Source of the DNA: Ornithinicoccus halotolerans
Lineage (GTDB): Bacteria > Actinomycetota > Actinomycetes > Actinomycetales > Dermatophilaceae
Length of the DNA: 41,963 nt
Assembly: GCF_009602535.1 (NCBI RefSeq)
Contig: NZ_WIQI01000016.1
Coordinates: 1 to 41,963, forward strand
Reading direction: 5' to 3'
The notes under the pieces are model-generated. The model was not told where the DNA came from. It did not search any database and saw nothing but the letters and a program-made list of their open reading frames with translations. Below are positions 8,050-17,122 of this stretch, one piece after another; within the stretch, counting starts at the first letter, position 1, and the number at the start of each line of letters is the position of its first letter. Made by a program: the position numbers and the translations under genes.

Positions 8050-10125
8050 ATGGACCCCGGCCGGCTGCTCAAGCGCGTGGTCGTGGGCCGTGCGCTGCGG
8101 ACTGAGCGGCTGCAGCGGCAGCTGCTCCCGCGGCGGCTGGCGCTCCCGGTCTTCGCCAGCGACGCGCTGTCGTCGGTGGCCTACGCCCCGGACGAGATCC
8201 TGCTCACCCTCGCGCTGGCCGGCGGCGCCGGGCTGATCACCAGCTCCTGGCAGGTCGGGGCGGCGGTCGCGTTCGTGATGATGGTCATCGTCGCCTCCTA
8301 CCGGCAGAACGTCCACGCCTATCCCAGCGGCGGCGGCGACTACGAGGTGGCCACGACCAACCTGGGCCCGCGGGTGGGCCTCGGGGTCGGCGCCGCGCTC
8401 ATGGTCGACTACATCCTCACCGTCGCGGTGTCGGTCTCGGCCGGCGTGCAGAACGCCGCCGCCGCGCTGGGGTTCCTGCGCGGCTACGAGCCGGTCGCGG
8501 CCACCGCGCTGATCCTGCTGCTGACCGTGATCAACCTGCGGGGGACCCGGGAGTCGGGGCGGGCGCTCGCGGTCCCGGTCTACGCCTTCCTGGGCTCGAT
8601 CGCGCTGCTGGTCCTCGTCGGCTGCGGGCAGTGGCTGACCGGCAACCTGGACCGGGCGCCGTCCGCCAGCTACGAGCTGCTGCCCGCGCCCGGCTACGAG
8701 GGGCTGACCGCGATCGGGGTGGCGGTGCTGCTGCTGCGCTCGTTCGCCTCCGGGTCGGTAGCCCTCACCGGTGTGCAGGCGGTGGCCAACGGCGTCCCGG
8801 CGCTGACCCGCCCCAAGAGCAGGAACGCCGCCTCGATCCTGCTCATCATGGCCGCGATCTCGATCACCATCACGATCTCGACGCTGCTGCTGGCCAGGGA
8901 GACCGGGATCCAGCTGGTGCTCAACCCCGACGAGCAGCTGCTCGTGGACGGCGAGCGGGTCGGCCCGGAGTTCGTCCAGGACACCGTGCTGGGGCAGCTG
9001 TCGCAGACCGTGTTCGGCGCCGGCAGCCTGGGGCTGCTGCTGGTGTCGGTGTGCACCGGCGTGATGCTGGTCGTCGCGGCCAACACCGCCTTCAACGGCT
9101 TCCCGGTGCTGACCTCCCGGCTGGCCGCGGACGGCTTCCTCCCGCGCGACCTGCTCAGCCGGGGCCAGCGGCTGACCTACTCCAACGGCATCCTGCTGCT
9201 CGCCGGCGCGGCCGCCGCGCTGGTGCTGGTCTACCAGGCGACGGTCACCCAGCTGATCCAGATGTACATCGTCGGGGTGTTCGTCTCCTTCACCCTCAGC
9301 CAGCTCGGCATGGTCCGGCACTGGAACCGCCAGCTGCGCACCGAGGTGTCCCTGTCCCAGCGCCGCGCCATGGTGCGCTCGCGCACGATCAACATGACCG
9401 GCGTCGCGATGGCCGCGACGGTCCTGGTCGTGATCCTGCTCGCCCGGTTCGTCCACGGTGCCGGGCTGTCCCTGGTCGCGATCGCCCTGCTCTGGATGGT
9501 GATGACGATGGTCTACGGCTACCACCGCTCGGTCGGCGAGGAGGTGGCGCTGGGGCACGGGCCCGATGCCAGCCAGATCGTCCCCTCCCGGGTGCACGCC
9601 CTGGTGCACGTGCCCCGGCTGGACCGCGCGACCATGCGGGCACTGGCCTACGCCCGGGCCACGCGGCCGCACTCCCTGGAGGCGGTCACCGTCGACATCG
9701 TCGCGGCCGAGACCGAGCGGCTGCGTGCGGAGTGGACCCGGCGGGAGATCCCGGTCACGCTGCGCGTGCTCGAGTCCCCCTACCGGGAGTCGACGCGGCC
9801 GGTGCTGGACTACGTGCGCCGGCTGCACCGGGACCGTCCGCGGGACGCGGTCATCGTCTACATGGCCGAGTACGTCCACCGCTCCCGCTGGGTCCGGCTG
9901 TTCCGGGACCGCGCCGACGACCGGCTGCGCGAGGAGCTGCTGCGCACCCCCGGCGTCGCGCTGGTCACCGTGCCCTGGCAGGGCAAGGACGCCGCCCGCC
10001 AGGTGGACGAGGAGGAGGTGGTCCGCGCCGTGCTGGAGGCCGACGAGGACGCCGCCGAGGAGCCCGGTTCCGCCCCGCCCTCGGCGGTGGTGCGGCGGTC
10101 TGGCGGGGGCGGCCGTGCCGGCTGA
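8050..10125 (+). CDS. APC-superfamily permease of the KimA (potassium/proton symporter) type
   Basis: 691 residues: about 12 membrane segments (about 30-480) and a cytosolic C-terminal domain of about 200 residues with a USP-like pattern (HALVHVPRLDRATMRALAYARA, DAVIVYMAEYVH). From memory it matches Bacillus KimA/YdaO closely: SDALSSVAY (D38, Y45), SYRQNVHAYPSGGG, VDYILTVAVSVSAG (D120, Y121, T124, S128) and MYIVGVFVSFTLSQLGM. KimA imports potassium with protons and is inhibited by c-di-AMP. One potassium-site position differs: the KimA motif LTGVE is LTGVQ here (Q243). Adjacency to ceoB/ceoC supports a potassium role over amino-acid transport. The ATG at 8050 is supported by the promoter box; the frame upstream is antisense to ceoB. 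A mercury/amino-acid permease annotation would be the generic alternative. Confidence 0.85.
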   Translation: MDPGRLLKRVVVGRALRTERLQRQLLPRRLALPVFASDALSSVAYAPDEILLTLALAGGAGLITSSWQVGAAVAFVMMVIVASYRQNVHAYPSGGGDYEVATTNLGPRVGLGVGAALMVDYILTVAVSVSAGVQNAAAALGFLRGYEPVAATALILLLTVINLRGTRESGRALAVPVYAFLGSIALLVLVGCGQWLTGNLDRAPSASYELLPAPGYEGLTAIGVAVLLLRSFASGSVALTGVQAVANGVPALTRPKSRNAASILLIMAAISITITISTLLLARETGIQLVLNPDEQLLVDGERVGPEFVQDTVLGQLSQTVFGAGSLGLLLVSVCTGVMLVVAANTAFNGFPVLTSRLAADGFLPRDLLSRGQRLTYSNGILLLAGAAAALVLVYQATVTQLIQMYIVGVFVSFTLSQLGMVRHWNRQLRTEVSLSQRRAMVRSRTINMTGVAMAATVLVVILLARFVHGAGLSLVAIALLWMVMTMVYGYHRSVGEEVALGHGPDASQIVPSRVHALVHVPRLDRATMRALAYARATRPHSLEAVTVDIVAAETERLRAEWTRREIPVTLRVLESPYRESTRPVLDYVRRLHRDRPRDAVIVYMAEYVHRSRWVRLFRDRADDRLREELLRTPGVALVTVPWQGKDAARQVDEEEVVRAVLEADEDAAEEPGSAPPSAVVRRSGGGGRAG

Positions 10126-11365
10126 GCCGCAGCCGGGCCCGGGCGCGCTGCTGGAGCTGGACGTGGACCGGGTCGCGCACGGCGGCCACTGCGTCGGGCG
10201 GCACCAGGGCCAGGTCGTGTTCGTGCGGCACACCCTCCCCGGTGAGCGGGTCCGCGCCCGCGTCACCGAGGTCGGTGGCGGTGGCCGCTACCTGCGTGCC
10301 GATGCCGAGGAGGTGCTCCGGGCGGCACCGGGGCGGGTGGAGCGGCGGTGCCCGTTCTCCGGACCGGGCCGCTGCGGTGGTTGCGACTGGCAGCACGTCG
10401 ACCTGGCGCGGCAGCGCGAGCTCAAGGCCGCGGTGGTCACCGAGCTGATGGCGCGGCTGGCCGGGGTCGCGGTGGAGGCGCTGCCGGGCGGGCCGTTGCG
10501 GGTCGAGGCGGTGCCCGGTGACCGGGACGGGCTGCGGTGGCGGACCCGGGTGGAGTTCGCCGTGGACCAGGAGGGCCGGCCGGGCCTGCGCAAGCACCGC
10601 TCGCACCAGGTGGTGCCGGTCACCGACTGCCCGATCGCCGACGAGCGCGTCGTCGGTACCGGGGTGCTGCAGCAGCGCCACGCCGGTGTGCACAGCCTCG
10701 ACGTGGTGGCGCCCTCGGCCGGCGACCCCGTGGTCGTGCCGGTCCCCAGCGAGACCGCCGGCGAGCAGGTCGTCACCGAGGGGGTGCCCGGCGCCGGCGG
10801 TGACCGCGAGTTCCGGGTGGCCGCGCGGGGCTTCTGGCAGGTGCACCCGGGCGCCGCGGCCACGTTCGTGGCGGGCGCGCTCGACTGGCTCGACCCGCAG
10901 CCGGGGGAGCGGGCGCTGGACCTCTACGCCGGGGTGGGCGTCTTCGCCGCGGCGCTGGGCCAGCGGGTCGCCCCCGGCGGCTCGGTCATCGCCGTCGAGG
11001 CCGACCCGACCGCCGTCGAGCACGCCCGCACCAACCTGGCCGACCTGCCCTGGGTGCGGGTGCGCGGCAACCGGGTGGACCGCGAGCTGCGCCGGCTGCG
11101 CACCGGTGGCGGACGCTCCCGCCGCGCCGGCACCGACGTGGTGGTGCTCGACCCGCCGCGCACCGGCGCCGGCAAGGCCGTCATCCGTGACATCGCCGGC
11201 CTGCGCCCGCGCGCGGTCGGCTACGTGGCCTGCGACCCCGCGGCGCTGGCCCGTGACGTGCGCTACGCCGCCGACCAGGGCTACCGGCTCACCCGGCTGC
11301 GCGCCCTGGACGCCTTCCCGATGACCCATCACCTGGAGTGCCTGGCCCTGCTCGAGCCCGGCTGA
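10115..11365 (+). CDS. TRAM-domain class I SAM-dependent RNA m5U methyltransferase (RlmD/TrmA type)
   Basis: 416 residues. An N-terminal TRAM domain (about 8-65, LELDVDRVAHGGHCVGR, FVRHTLPGERVRARV) precedes the [4Fe-4S] Cys cluster CPFSGPGRCGGC (CX7CX2C) with a fourth Cys in TDCPIAD. A Rossmann methyltransferase domain follows, with LDLYAGVGVFAAALG, VVLDPPRTGAG and the catalytic-Cys motif YVACDPAAL. Family members methylate C5 of uridine in 23S rRNA or tRNA; the target here is unknown. Start GTG at 10115 overlaps the permease 3' end by 11 nt, which fits coupling, and gives an N-terminus (PAEPQPGPGALLELDVD) that enters TRAM directly. Synteny matches Rv2689c. The longer open frame upstream is antisense or out of frame to the permease. 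Confidence 0.9.
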   Translation: MPAEPQPGPGALLELDVDRVAHGGHCVGRHQGQVVFVRHTLPGERVRARVTEVGGGGRYLRADAEEVLRAAPGRVERRCPFSGPGRCGGCDWQHVDLARQRELKAAVVTELMARLAGVAVEALPGGPLRVEAVPGDRDGLRWRTRVEFAVDQEGRPGLRKHRSHQVVPVTDCPIADERVVGTGVLQQRHAGVHSLDVVAPSAGDPVVVPVPSETAGEQVVTEGVPGAGGDREFRVAARGFWQVHPGAAATFVAGALDWLDPQPGERALDLYAGVGVFAAALGQRVAPGGSVIAVEADPTAVEHARTNLADLPWVRVRGNRVDRELRRLRTGGGRSRRAGTDVVVLDPPRTGAGKAVIRDIAGLRPRAVGYVACDPAALARDVRYAADQGYRLTRLRALDAFPMTHHLECLALLEPG

Positions 11366-11455
11366 GCGGCGGCCGGCACCGGCACGGTGGCGGCTTCCCG
11401 GCCGCTACGACACGATGGAAGCGCCGCTCGCGTCGCTGCCCGGCGTGTGGCAGAA

Positions 11456-11475
11456 TTATCTTGACATCAAGATAA
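11456..11475. promoter_or_regulatory. Perfect 9-bp inverted repeat upstream of aconitase, MarR-type operator
   Basis: TTATCTTGA-CA-TCAAGATAA, two perfect 9-bp arms with a 2-nt spacer, AT-rich in an otherwise very GC-rich region, 64 nt before the acnA GTG. The length and centre-to-centre geometry suit a winged-helix dimer such as a MarR-family protein. From memory it resembles the site reported for the Streptomyces MarR protein TamR, which controls aconitase genes in response to aconitate/citrate. It contains TTGACA (11461-11466), so it could overlap a -35 element. Confidence 0.7.
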
Positions 11476-11539
11476 GTGACGCGATCAGCGACGTCAGGCG
11501 ACCACGACGCGAGGTCGCAGGTCGAGGAGAGGAGCCGGT

Positions 11540-14380
11540 GTGAGCGCCAGCACAGACAGTTTCGGGACCCGCGGCAGCCTGCAGGTCGGGGACAGCAGCT
11601 ATGAGATCTTCCGGCTGGCCGGCCTGGAGGGAGCCGAGACGCTGCCCTACAGCCTGAAGGTGCTGCTGGAGAACCTGCTGCGCACCGAGGACGGCACCAA
11701 CATCACCGCCGACCACATCCGGGCGCTGTCGCAGTGGGACGAGAACGCCCAGCCCGACACCGAGATCCAGTTCACCCCCGCCCGCGTGGTGATGCAGGAC
11801 TTCACCGGCGTGCCCTGCATCGTGGACCTGGCCACCATGCGCGAGGCGATGGCCGACCTGGGCGGCGACCCCGCCAAGATCAACCCGCTCTCACCGGCCG
11901 AGCTGGTCATCGACCACTCGGTGATCATCGACGTGTTCGGCCGGTCCGACGCGTTCGAGCGCAACGTGGCGATCGAGTACGAGCGCAACGGCGAGCGCTA
12001 CCAGTTCCTGCGCTGGGGGCAGAAGGCGTTCGAGGACTTCAAGGTGGTCCCCCCGGGGACCGGCATCGTGCACCAGGTGAACCTGGAGCACCTGGCCCGC
12101 ACCGTGATGACCCGGGAGGCCGAGGACGGCTCGGTGCTGGCCTACCCGGACACCTGCGTGGGCACCGACAGCCACACCCCGATGGTCAACGGCCTCGGTG
12201 TGCTGGGCTGGGGCGTGGGCGGCATCGAGGCCGAGGCGGCGATGCTGGGCCAGCCGGTCTCGATGCTGATCCCGCGGGTGGTGGGCTTCAAGCTCTCCGG
12301 CTCCATCCCGCCCGGGGCGACCGCCACCGACGTGGTGCTGACCATCACCGAGAAGCTGCGCGAGCACGGCGTGGTCGGCAAGTTCGTGGAGTTCTACGGC
12401 GAGGGCGTCGCCGCGGTGCCGCTGGCCAACCGGGCCACCATCGGCAACATGAGCCCCGAGTTCGGGTGCACCGTGTCGATGTTCCCGATCGATGAGGTGA
12501 CGCTGGAGTACCTGCGGCTGACCGGGCGGAGCGAGGAGCAGGTCGCCCTCGTCGAGGCCTACGCCAAGGAGCAGGGCATGTGGCTGGACGAGAACACCCC
12601 GGAGGCCCGTTACAGCGAGTACCTCGAGCTGGACCTGTCCACGGTGGTGCCCTCGATCGCCGGCCCGAAGCGGCCGCAGGACCGGGTGGCGCTCTCGGAG
12701 GCCAAGGAGGAGTTCCGGGAGGTCCTGAAGGACTACGCCGAGGACGGCAGCATCGAGGCCACGCACAGCATCGTCGACGAGGCCAGCATGGACTCGTTCC
12801 CGGCCAGTGACGTCCCCTCCTACATGTCGAGGGAGAACCAGACCGCGGAGGACCTGGCCGCCGACGCGCCCCACCACCACCAGCACGGCACCGGCGAGTC
12901 CCAGCGGATCAGCAAGCCGGTGACGGTCAGCCTGGACGGCCAGGAGGTCGAGCTCGACCACGGCGCCGTGGTGATCTCCTCGATCACCTCCTGCACCAAC
13001 ACCTCCAACCCCTCGGTGATGATGGGCGCCGCGATGCTGGCCAAGAACGCGGTGGAGAAGGGACTGACGATCCCGCCGTGGGTGAAGACCTCCATGGCTC
13101 CGGGCTCGAAGGTGGTCACCGGCTACTTCGAGAAGGCCGGTATGTGGCCCTACCTGGAGAAGCTGGGCTACCACCTGGTGGGCTACGGGTGCACCACCTG
13201 CATCGGCAACTCCGGGCCGCTCATCGAGGAGGTCTCCCAGGCGGTCAACGACCACGACCTGGCCGTGGTGTCGGTGCTCTCCGGCAACCGCAACTTCGAG
13301 GGCCGGATCAACCCGGACGTGAAGATGAACTACCTGGCCAGCCCGCCGCTGGTCATCGCCTACGGGCTGGCCGGCACGATGGACTTCGACTTCGAGACCC
13401 AGCCGCTGGGCACCGACACCGAGGGCAACGAGGTGTTCCTGCGGGACATCTGGCCCTCGCCGGAGGACGTCGAGCGCACCATCACCGAGTCGATCAGCCG
13501 GGAGATGTTCACCGAGGACTACGCCGACGTCTTCGCCGGTGACGAGCAGTGGCGGTCGCTGCCCACCCCGGAGGGCGAGACGTTCGAGTGGAACGAGGAC
13601 TCCACCTACGTGCGCAAGCCCCCGTACTTCGACGGCATGCAGGCCGACCCCGAGCCGGTGGGCGACATCAGCGGCGCGCGGGTGCTGGCGCTGCTGGGCG
13701 ACTCGGTCACGACCGACCACATCAGCCCCGCCGGTGCCATCAAGGCGGACAGCCCGGCCGGCCGCTACCTGGCCGAGCACGGCATCGAGCGCAAGGACTT
13801 CAACTCCTACGGCTCCCGGCGCGGCAACCACGAGGTGATGATCCGGGGCACCTTCGCCAACATCCGGCTGCGGAACCTGCTGCTGGACGGGGTGGAGGGC
13901 GGTTTCACCCGCGACTTCCTCAGTGACGGCGAGCAGACCACGATCTACGACGCCGCCCAGCACTACGCGCAGGAGGACGTGCCGTTGGTGATCCTGGCCG
14001 GCAAGGAGTACGGCTCCGGCTCCAGCCGCGACTGGGCCGCCAAGGGCACCCGGCTGCTCGGTGTCCGCGCGGTCATCGCCGAGAGCTACGAGCGGATCCA
14101 CCGCTCCAACCTGATCGGCATGGGCGTGCTGCCGCTGCAGTACCCGGAAGGGGAGAGCGCCTCCTCGCTGGGGCTGGACGGCACCGAGACGTTCGACGTC
14201 AGCGGGGTGACCGCCCTCAACGAGGAGATCCCGCGCAGCGTCAAGGTCACCGCCACCAAGGAGGACGGCCAGACCGTCGAGTTCGACGCCGACGTGCGGA
14301 TCGACACCCCCGGTGAGGCCGAGTACTACCGCAACGACGGCATCCTCCAGTACGTGCTGCGCTCGCTCGTGAAGAGCTGA
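11540..14380 (+). CDS. acnA: Aconitate hydratase
   Basis: 946 residues, AcnA/IRP1-type length. It interconverts citrate and isocitrate in the TCA cycle. [4Fe-4S] ligands are Cys485 ([11 protein letters not shown]), Cys551 and Cys554 ([11 protein letters not shown]). Substrate residues sit in [12 protein letters not shown] and in [12 protein letters not shown] (catalytic Ser loop). The N-terminal domain reads [23 protein letters not shown] and ESGDSHTP-like [13 protein letters not shown] His-rich linker HHHQHGTG is found at about 448-456. GTG start at 11540 with GGAGAGGAGCC just upstream. It is monocistronic in appearance: its own operator in front, a strong hairpin behind (14401-14432). Confidence 0.97.
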   Translation: MSASTDSFGTRGSLQVGDSSYEIFRLAGLEGAETLPYSLKVLLENLLRTEDGTNITADHIRALSQWDENAQPDTEIQFTPARVVMQDFTGVPCIVDLATMREAMADLGGDPAKINPLSPAELVIDHSVIIDVFGRSDAFERNVAIEYERNGERYQFLRWGQKAFEDFKVVPPGTGIVHQVNLEHLARTVMTREAEDGSVLAYPDTCVGTDSHTPMVNGLGVLGWGVGGIEAEAAMLGQPVSMLIPRVVGFKLSGSIPPGATATDVVLTITEKLREHGVVGKFVEFYGEGVAAVPLANRATIGNMSPEFGCTVSMFPIDEVTLEYLRLTGRSEEQVALVEAYAKEQGMWLDENTPEARYSEYLELDLSTVVPSIAGPKRPQDRVALSEAKEEFREVLKDYAEDGSIEATHSIVDEASMDSFPASDVPSYMSRENQTAEDLAADAPHHHQHGTGESQRISKPVTVSLDGQEVELDHGAVVISSITSCTNTSNPSVMMGAAMLAKNAVEKGLTIPPWVKTSMAPGSKVVTGYFEKAGMWPYLEKLGYHLVGYGCTTCIGNSGPLIEEVSQAVNDHDLAVVSVLSGNRNFEGRINPDVKMNYLASPPLVIAYGLAGTMDFDFETQPLGTDTEGNEVFLRDIWPSPEDVERTITESISREMFTEDYADVFAGDEQWRSLPTPEGETFEWNEDSTYVRKPPYFDGMQADPEPVGDISGARVLALLGDSVTTDHISPAGAIKADSPAGRYLAEHGIERKDFNSYGSRRGNHEVMIRGTFANIRLRNLLLDGVEGGFTRDFLSDGEQTTIYDAAQHYAQEDVPLVILAGKEYGSGSSRDWAAKGTRLLGVRAVIAESYERIHRSNLIGMGVLPLQYPEGESASSLGLDGTETFDVSGVTALNEEIPRSVKVTATKEDGQTVEFDADVRIDTPGEAEYYRNDGILQYVLRSLVKS

Positions 14381-14400
14381 GCGCCGGGCTGCTGGTAGCG

Positions 14401-14432
14401 GGCGCCCGCCTCCCCTCGGGGAGGCGGGCGCC
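14401..14432. terminator. 15-bp stem hairpin downstream of aconitase
   Basis: Arms GGCGCCCGCCTCCCC and GGGGAGGCGGGCGCC are perfectly complementary with 2 nt between (an effective CUCG tetraloop after fraying). It starts 20 nt after the acnA stop. There is no T-tract, which is common for high-GC actinobacterial terminators. Confidence 0.75.
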
Positions 14433-14458
14433 GTCGTCGTGCCGGCCGGCCCGCTCCT

Positions 14459-14464
14459 TAGACT
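14459..14464 (+). promoter_or_regulatory. -10 hexamer TAGACT, leaderless promoter for MFS gene
   Basis: TAGACT is followed by GCGGGG (6 nt) and the GTG at 14471. It lies 26 nt past the acnA hairpin. The G-run could act as a weak ribosome-binding site but is too close to the start codon. Confidence 0.5.
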
Positions 14465-14470
14465 GCGGGG

Positions 14471-16003
14471 GTGCCAGCACCCCAGGACCCGCCGGAGCCG
14501 CGCCGTGGCCTAGTGCTGACCGTCCTGGTGCTGCCGCTGTTCATGGCGCTGATGAGCGTCAGCATCGTCAACGTCTCCCTCCCGGCGATCCAGCAGGGCC
14601 TGCACGCCTCGACCGCGCAGCTGCAGTGGGTGCTGTCCGGCTTCGCGCTCACCTTCGGGCTGCTGCTCGTCCCCGCCGGCCGGCTCGGGGACGTGGTCGG
14701 CCGGCGCACCCTCTTCCTGGTGGGGGTGGCGCTGTTCACGCTGACCTCGCTCGGGGCGGCGCTGGCGACCTCGGCCACCACGCTGAACCTGTGGCGGGTC
14801 GCGATGGGCATCGGCTCCGGCGTGCTCAACCCGCAGATCATCGGGCTGGTCCAGCAGCACTTCCACGGCGCGGAGCGAGCCCGCGCCTTCGGCGTGATGG
14901 GGGCCTTCATCGGGATGGCGATGGCCGTCGGCCCGCTGCTGGGCGGGCTGATCATCGGGGCGGCCGGCCCGGACCTGGGCTGGCGGTGGACGTTCGGGGT
15001 CAACGTGCCGGTCGGCCTGCTCACCCTGCTGGTGGCCTGGCGCTGGCTGCCCCGGGAGGACCGCCACCCCGGGGCCCGCCGGGCGGCCGGCGGCGGCCGC
15101 GCCCGGACCGACCTGGACCCGGTGGGGGTGGTGCTCTTCGGCGCCTCGATCCTGCTGGTGATGCTGCCGTTCCTGCACGTCACCGACGCCGCCTGGATCT
15201 GGGGGAGCCTGCCGGCCGGGGCGCTGGCGCTGCTGGGGTGGCTGGCGTGGGAGCGCCGCTACCGGGGGCGCGGGCACGACCCCATGGTCGACCTGGCGCT
15301 GCTGCGCGAGCGCGGGTTCGCCTTCGGCACCGTGCTCATCCTGTGCTACTTCATCGGGCTGGCCCCCTCCTGGGCGGTGCTGGCGATTTTCGTCCAGGAC
15401 GGGCTCGGCCACTCCGCCCTGGTCGCCGGCGTGGTGACGGTGCCGGCCGCGCTGGCGGGTGCCGTCGCCTCCGCGGCCGGGGGCCGGCTGGTCACCCGGT
15501 GGGGCCGCCCGCTGGTGGCGTGGGGGGCGGCGCTGGCGGTGGCCGGGCAGCTGGCCACCGGCCTGGTGGCGGTGCTGATGGGCGACCACCGGCTAGTGCT
15601 GTGGGCGCTGGCGGCCTCATTCGTGGCCATCGGCGCCGCGCAGGGGCTGGTGATCGGGCCGAACCAGTCGCTGACGCTGGCGGCGGTCCCGATCGCCCAC
15701 GGCGGCGCGGCCGGGGGCGTGATGCAGACGGGGCAGCGGGTCGGTGCAGCGATCGGGCTGGCGGTCGGCACCGGGGTGCTGTTCGCCACGCTGGGTGCCC
15801 GGGACTGGCCGCAGGCAGTGCTGGCGGCCTTCCTGTCGATGTCATTGGCGACCAGTGTGGCGCTGGTCGTGGCAGTGGTGGACGCGCGCCGGCGACGGGA
15901 CCGTGGGGAGAGCCTGCGCGGCGCCGTGACCGGCCCACGCTCGCTGGACACCTCGCCGGACACCTCGCCGGACACCTCGGCCGCCGCCTCGCCGCGCTCC
16001 TGA
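14471..16003 (+). CDS. MFS transporter, DHA2 (EmrB/QacA, 14-TMS) family
   Basis: 510 residues with about 14 membrane segments. It shows the DHA2 hallmarks: first-helix VLPLFMALMSVSIVNVSLPAI, WVLSGFALTFGLLLVPAGRLGDVVGRR (motif A between TM2 and TM3) and a motif-C-like GAFIGMAMAVGPLLGGL in TM5. The family exports drugs and other hydrophobic compounds using the proton gradient; the substrate is unknown. A short tail ends in DTSP repeats encoded by a 12-bp DNA repeat. No regulator gene is adjacent, unlike many drug-efflux loci. GTG start chosen from the -10 box and the short hydrophilic N-terminus (PAPQDPPEPRRG). Confidence 0.88.
   Translation: MPAPQDPPEPRRGLVLTVLVLPLFMALMSVSIVNVSLPAIQQGLHASTAQLQWVLSGFALTFGLLLVPAGRLGDVVGRRTLFLVGVALFTLTSLGAALATSATTLNLWRVAMGIGSGVLNPQIIGLVQQHFHGAERARAFGVMGAFIGMAMAVGPLLGGLIIGAAGPDLGWRWTFGVNVPVGLLTLLVAWRWLPREDRHPGARRAAGGGRARTDLDPVGVVLFGASILLVMLPFLHVTDAAWIWGSLPAGALALLGWLAWERRYRGRGHDPMVDLALLRERGFAFGTVLILCYFIGLAPSWAVLAIFVQDGLGHSALVAGVVTVPAALAGAVASAAGGRLVTRWGRPLVAWGAALAVAGQLATGLVAVLMGDHRLVLWALAASFVAIGAAQGLVIGPNQSLTLAAVPIAHGGAAGGVMQTGQRVGAAIGLAVGTGVLFATLGARDWPQAVLAAFLSMSLATSVALVVAVVDARRRRDRGESLRGAVTGPRSLDTSPDTSPDTSAAASPRS
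15947..15979 (+). repeat. 12-bp tandem repeat (2.75 copies) in the MFS C-terminus
   Basis: Unit GACACCTCGCCG at 15947-15958 and 15959-15970, then a partial copy. It encodes DTSP repeats in the cytosolic tail. Copy number can change without breaking frame. Confidence 0.8.
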
Positions 16004-16041
16004 CTCCGCGTCACCGGGGCGGCCTCGGCCCGGTGCGTTGC

Positions 16042-16047
16042 TACCGT
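16042..16047 (+). promoter_or_regulatory. Candidate -10 hexamer TACCGT for the lipoprotein gene
   Basis: TACCGT lies 39 nt before the ATG at 16087. No good -35 is visible, so the call is tentative. Confidence 0.25.
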
Positions 16048-16086
16048 GGCGAGGCAGACAGCTCTCACCACCACCGTGGGGTGCGT

Positions 16087-17097
16087 ATGTGGCGACCAGC
16101 AGGCCGGCGCCGGCCGTGGCCCGGTCGCGGTCCGTCGCGGCCGGTCGTGCCCGTCTCGCTCGCGGTCGCCGTGGTCGCGGCCTGCTCCGCCCCCGGCGAG
16201 GAACGGCCGCCGGGCGCCACGAGGACCACGACGACCACGACGCCGGGGACGGCCTCCGCGACGACCGCGACACCGGAGCCGGCGTCCGCGACCGAGGCGG
16301 CCGCCGAGCTGCCCCGCGGCGGCCGGGAGTTGTTCCCCCGCTACCGGCTGTTCGGCTACTCCGGGGCACCGGGCGCCCCGGGCCTGGGTCGGCTCGGCCT
16401 CGGTGACCTGGACGAGCGGGTGGCCGAGATGGAGGAGCGGGGTGAGGACTTCCGCCGCGGCCGGGAGCTGCTGCCGGTGCTGGAGCTGATCACCAGCATC
16501 GTGCACGCCGTGCCCGGCGCGGACGGCACCTACCGCACCCAGCAGCCGGACTCCCTGATCGCCGCCCACCTGGCGGCGGCCCGCCGGCACGACGGCCTGC
16601 TGCTGCTGAACATCCAGCCCGGCCGGGCGGACTTCATCGACGAGGTCCGCGACTACGAGCACTTCCTGGTCGAGCCGGACGTCGGGGTGGCGCTGGACCC
16701 GGAGTGGGCGGTGTCGGAGGGGCAGGTGCCCGGGCGGGTGTACGGCCGCACGACCGGCGCCGAGTTGGACGAGGTGGCCGCCTACCTGGCCGAGCTGGTG
16801 GCCGAGCACGACCTGCCGGAGAAGGTGCTGGTCTACCACCAGGTGCACCGGTCGGTCGTCCGCGACGAGCACCAGCTCGGCCGGCACGACGGGGTGGCGG
16901 TGGTGAAGTCGGTCGACGGCATCGGCGCCCCGCCGGACAAGGTGAACACCTACCACCGCGTGAACGAGGACACCCCGGAGCACGTGCACGCGGGCTTCAA
17001 GCTGTTCTACGAGGAGGACGCCGCGATGGGGCCGCTGATGACCGCCGAGGAGGTGCTGGCGCTGCGGCCGCGGCCGGAGTACGTGCTCTTCGAGTGA
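16087..17097 (+). CDS. Unrecognised lipoprotein, predicted beta/alpha-barrel domain
   Basis: 336 residues; I do not recognise the family. The N-terminus is Arg-rich (MWRPAGRRRPWPGRG), then a hydrophobic stretch ends in a lipobox VVAAC, indicating a secreted lipid-anchored protein. A Thr/Ala/Pro-rich linker (about 40-75) follows. The globular part shows at least eight short hydrophobic strands alternating with helices (RLFGYSG, LLPVLELIT, DGLLLLNIQPG, VGVALDPEW, KVLVYHQ, GVAVVKSVDG, AGFKLFYEED, PEYVLFE), which suggests a TIM-like barrel. Acidic residues follow strand 4 (DPEW) and strand 7 (YEED), as in glycoside-hydrolase-like folds; enzymatic activity is inference. An in-frame GTG at 16081 is an alternative start. 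It converges with the siderophore operon, 25 nt away. Confidence 0.7.
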   Translation: MWRPAGRRRPWPGRGPSRPVVPVSLAVAVVAACSAPGEERPPGATRTTTTTTPGTASATTATPEPASATEAAAELPRGGRELFPRYRLFGYSGAPGAPGLGRLGLGDLDERVAEMEERGEDFRRGRELLPVLELITSIVHAVPGADGTYRTQQPDSLIAAHLAAARRHDGLLLLNIQPGRADFIDEVRDYEHFLVEPDVGVALDPEWAVSEGQVPGRVYGRTTGAELDEVAAYLAELVAEHDLPEKVLVYHQVHRSVVRDEHQLGRHDGVAVVKSVDGIGAPPDKVNTYHRVNEDTPEHVHAGFKLFYEEDAAMGPLMTAEEVLALRPRPEYVLFE

Positions 17098-17122
17098 GCC
17101 CGGCGTAGGGCAGCGGCGGCCG

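Noticed and set aside
11891-14101. Very long open frame on the minus strand across aconitase (and similar long antisense frames across the KimA-like gene, dxs and the glycosyl region)
   Set aside because: Aconitase on the plus strand has all its motifs. The antisense frame is His/Arg/Gly-rich, as expected from third-position G/C bias, and has no domain pattern.
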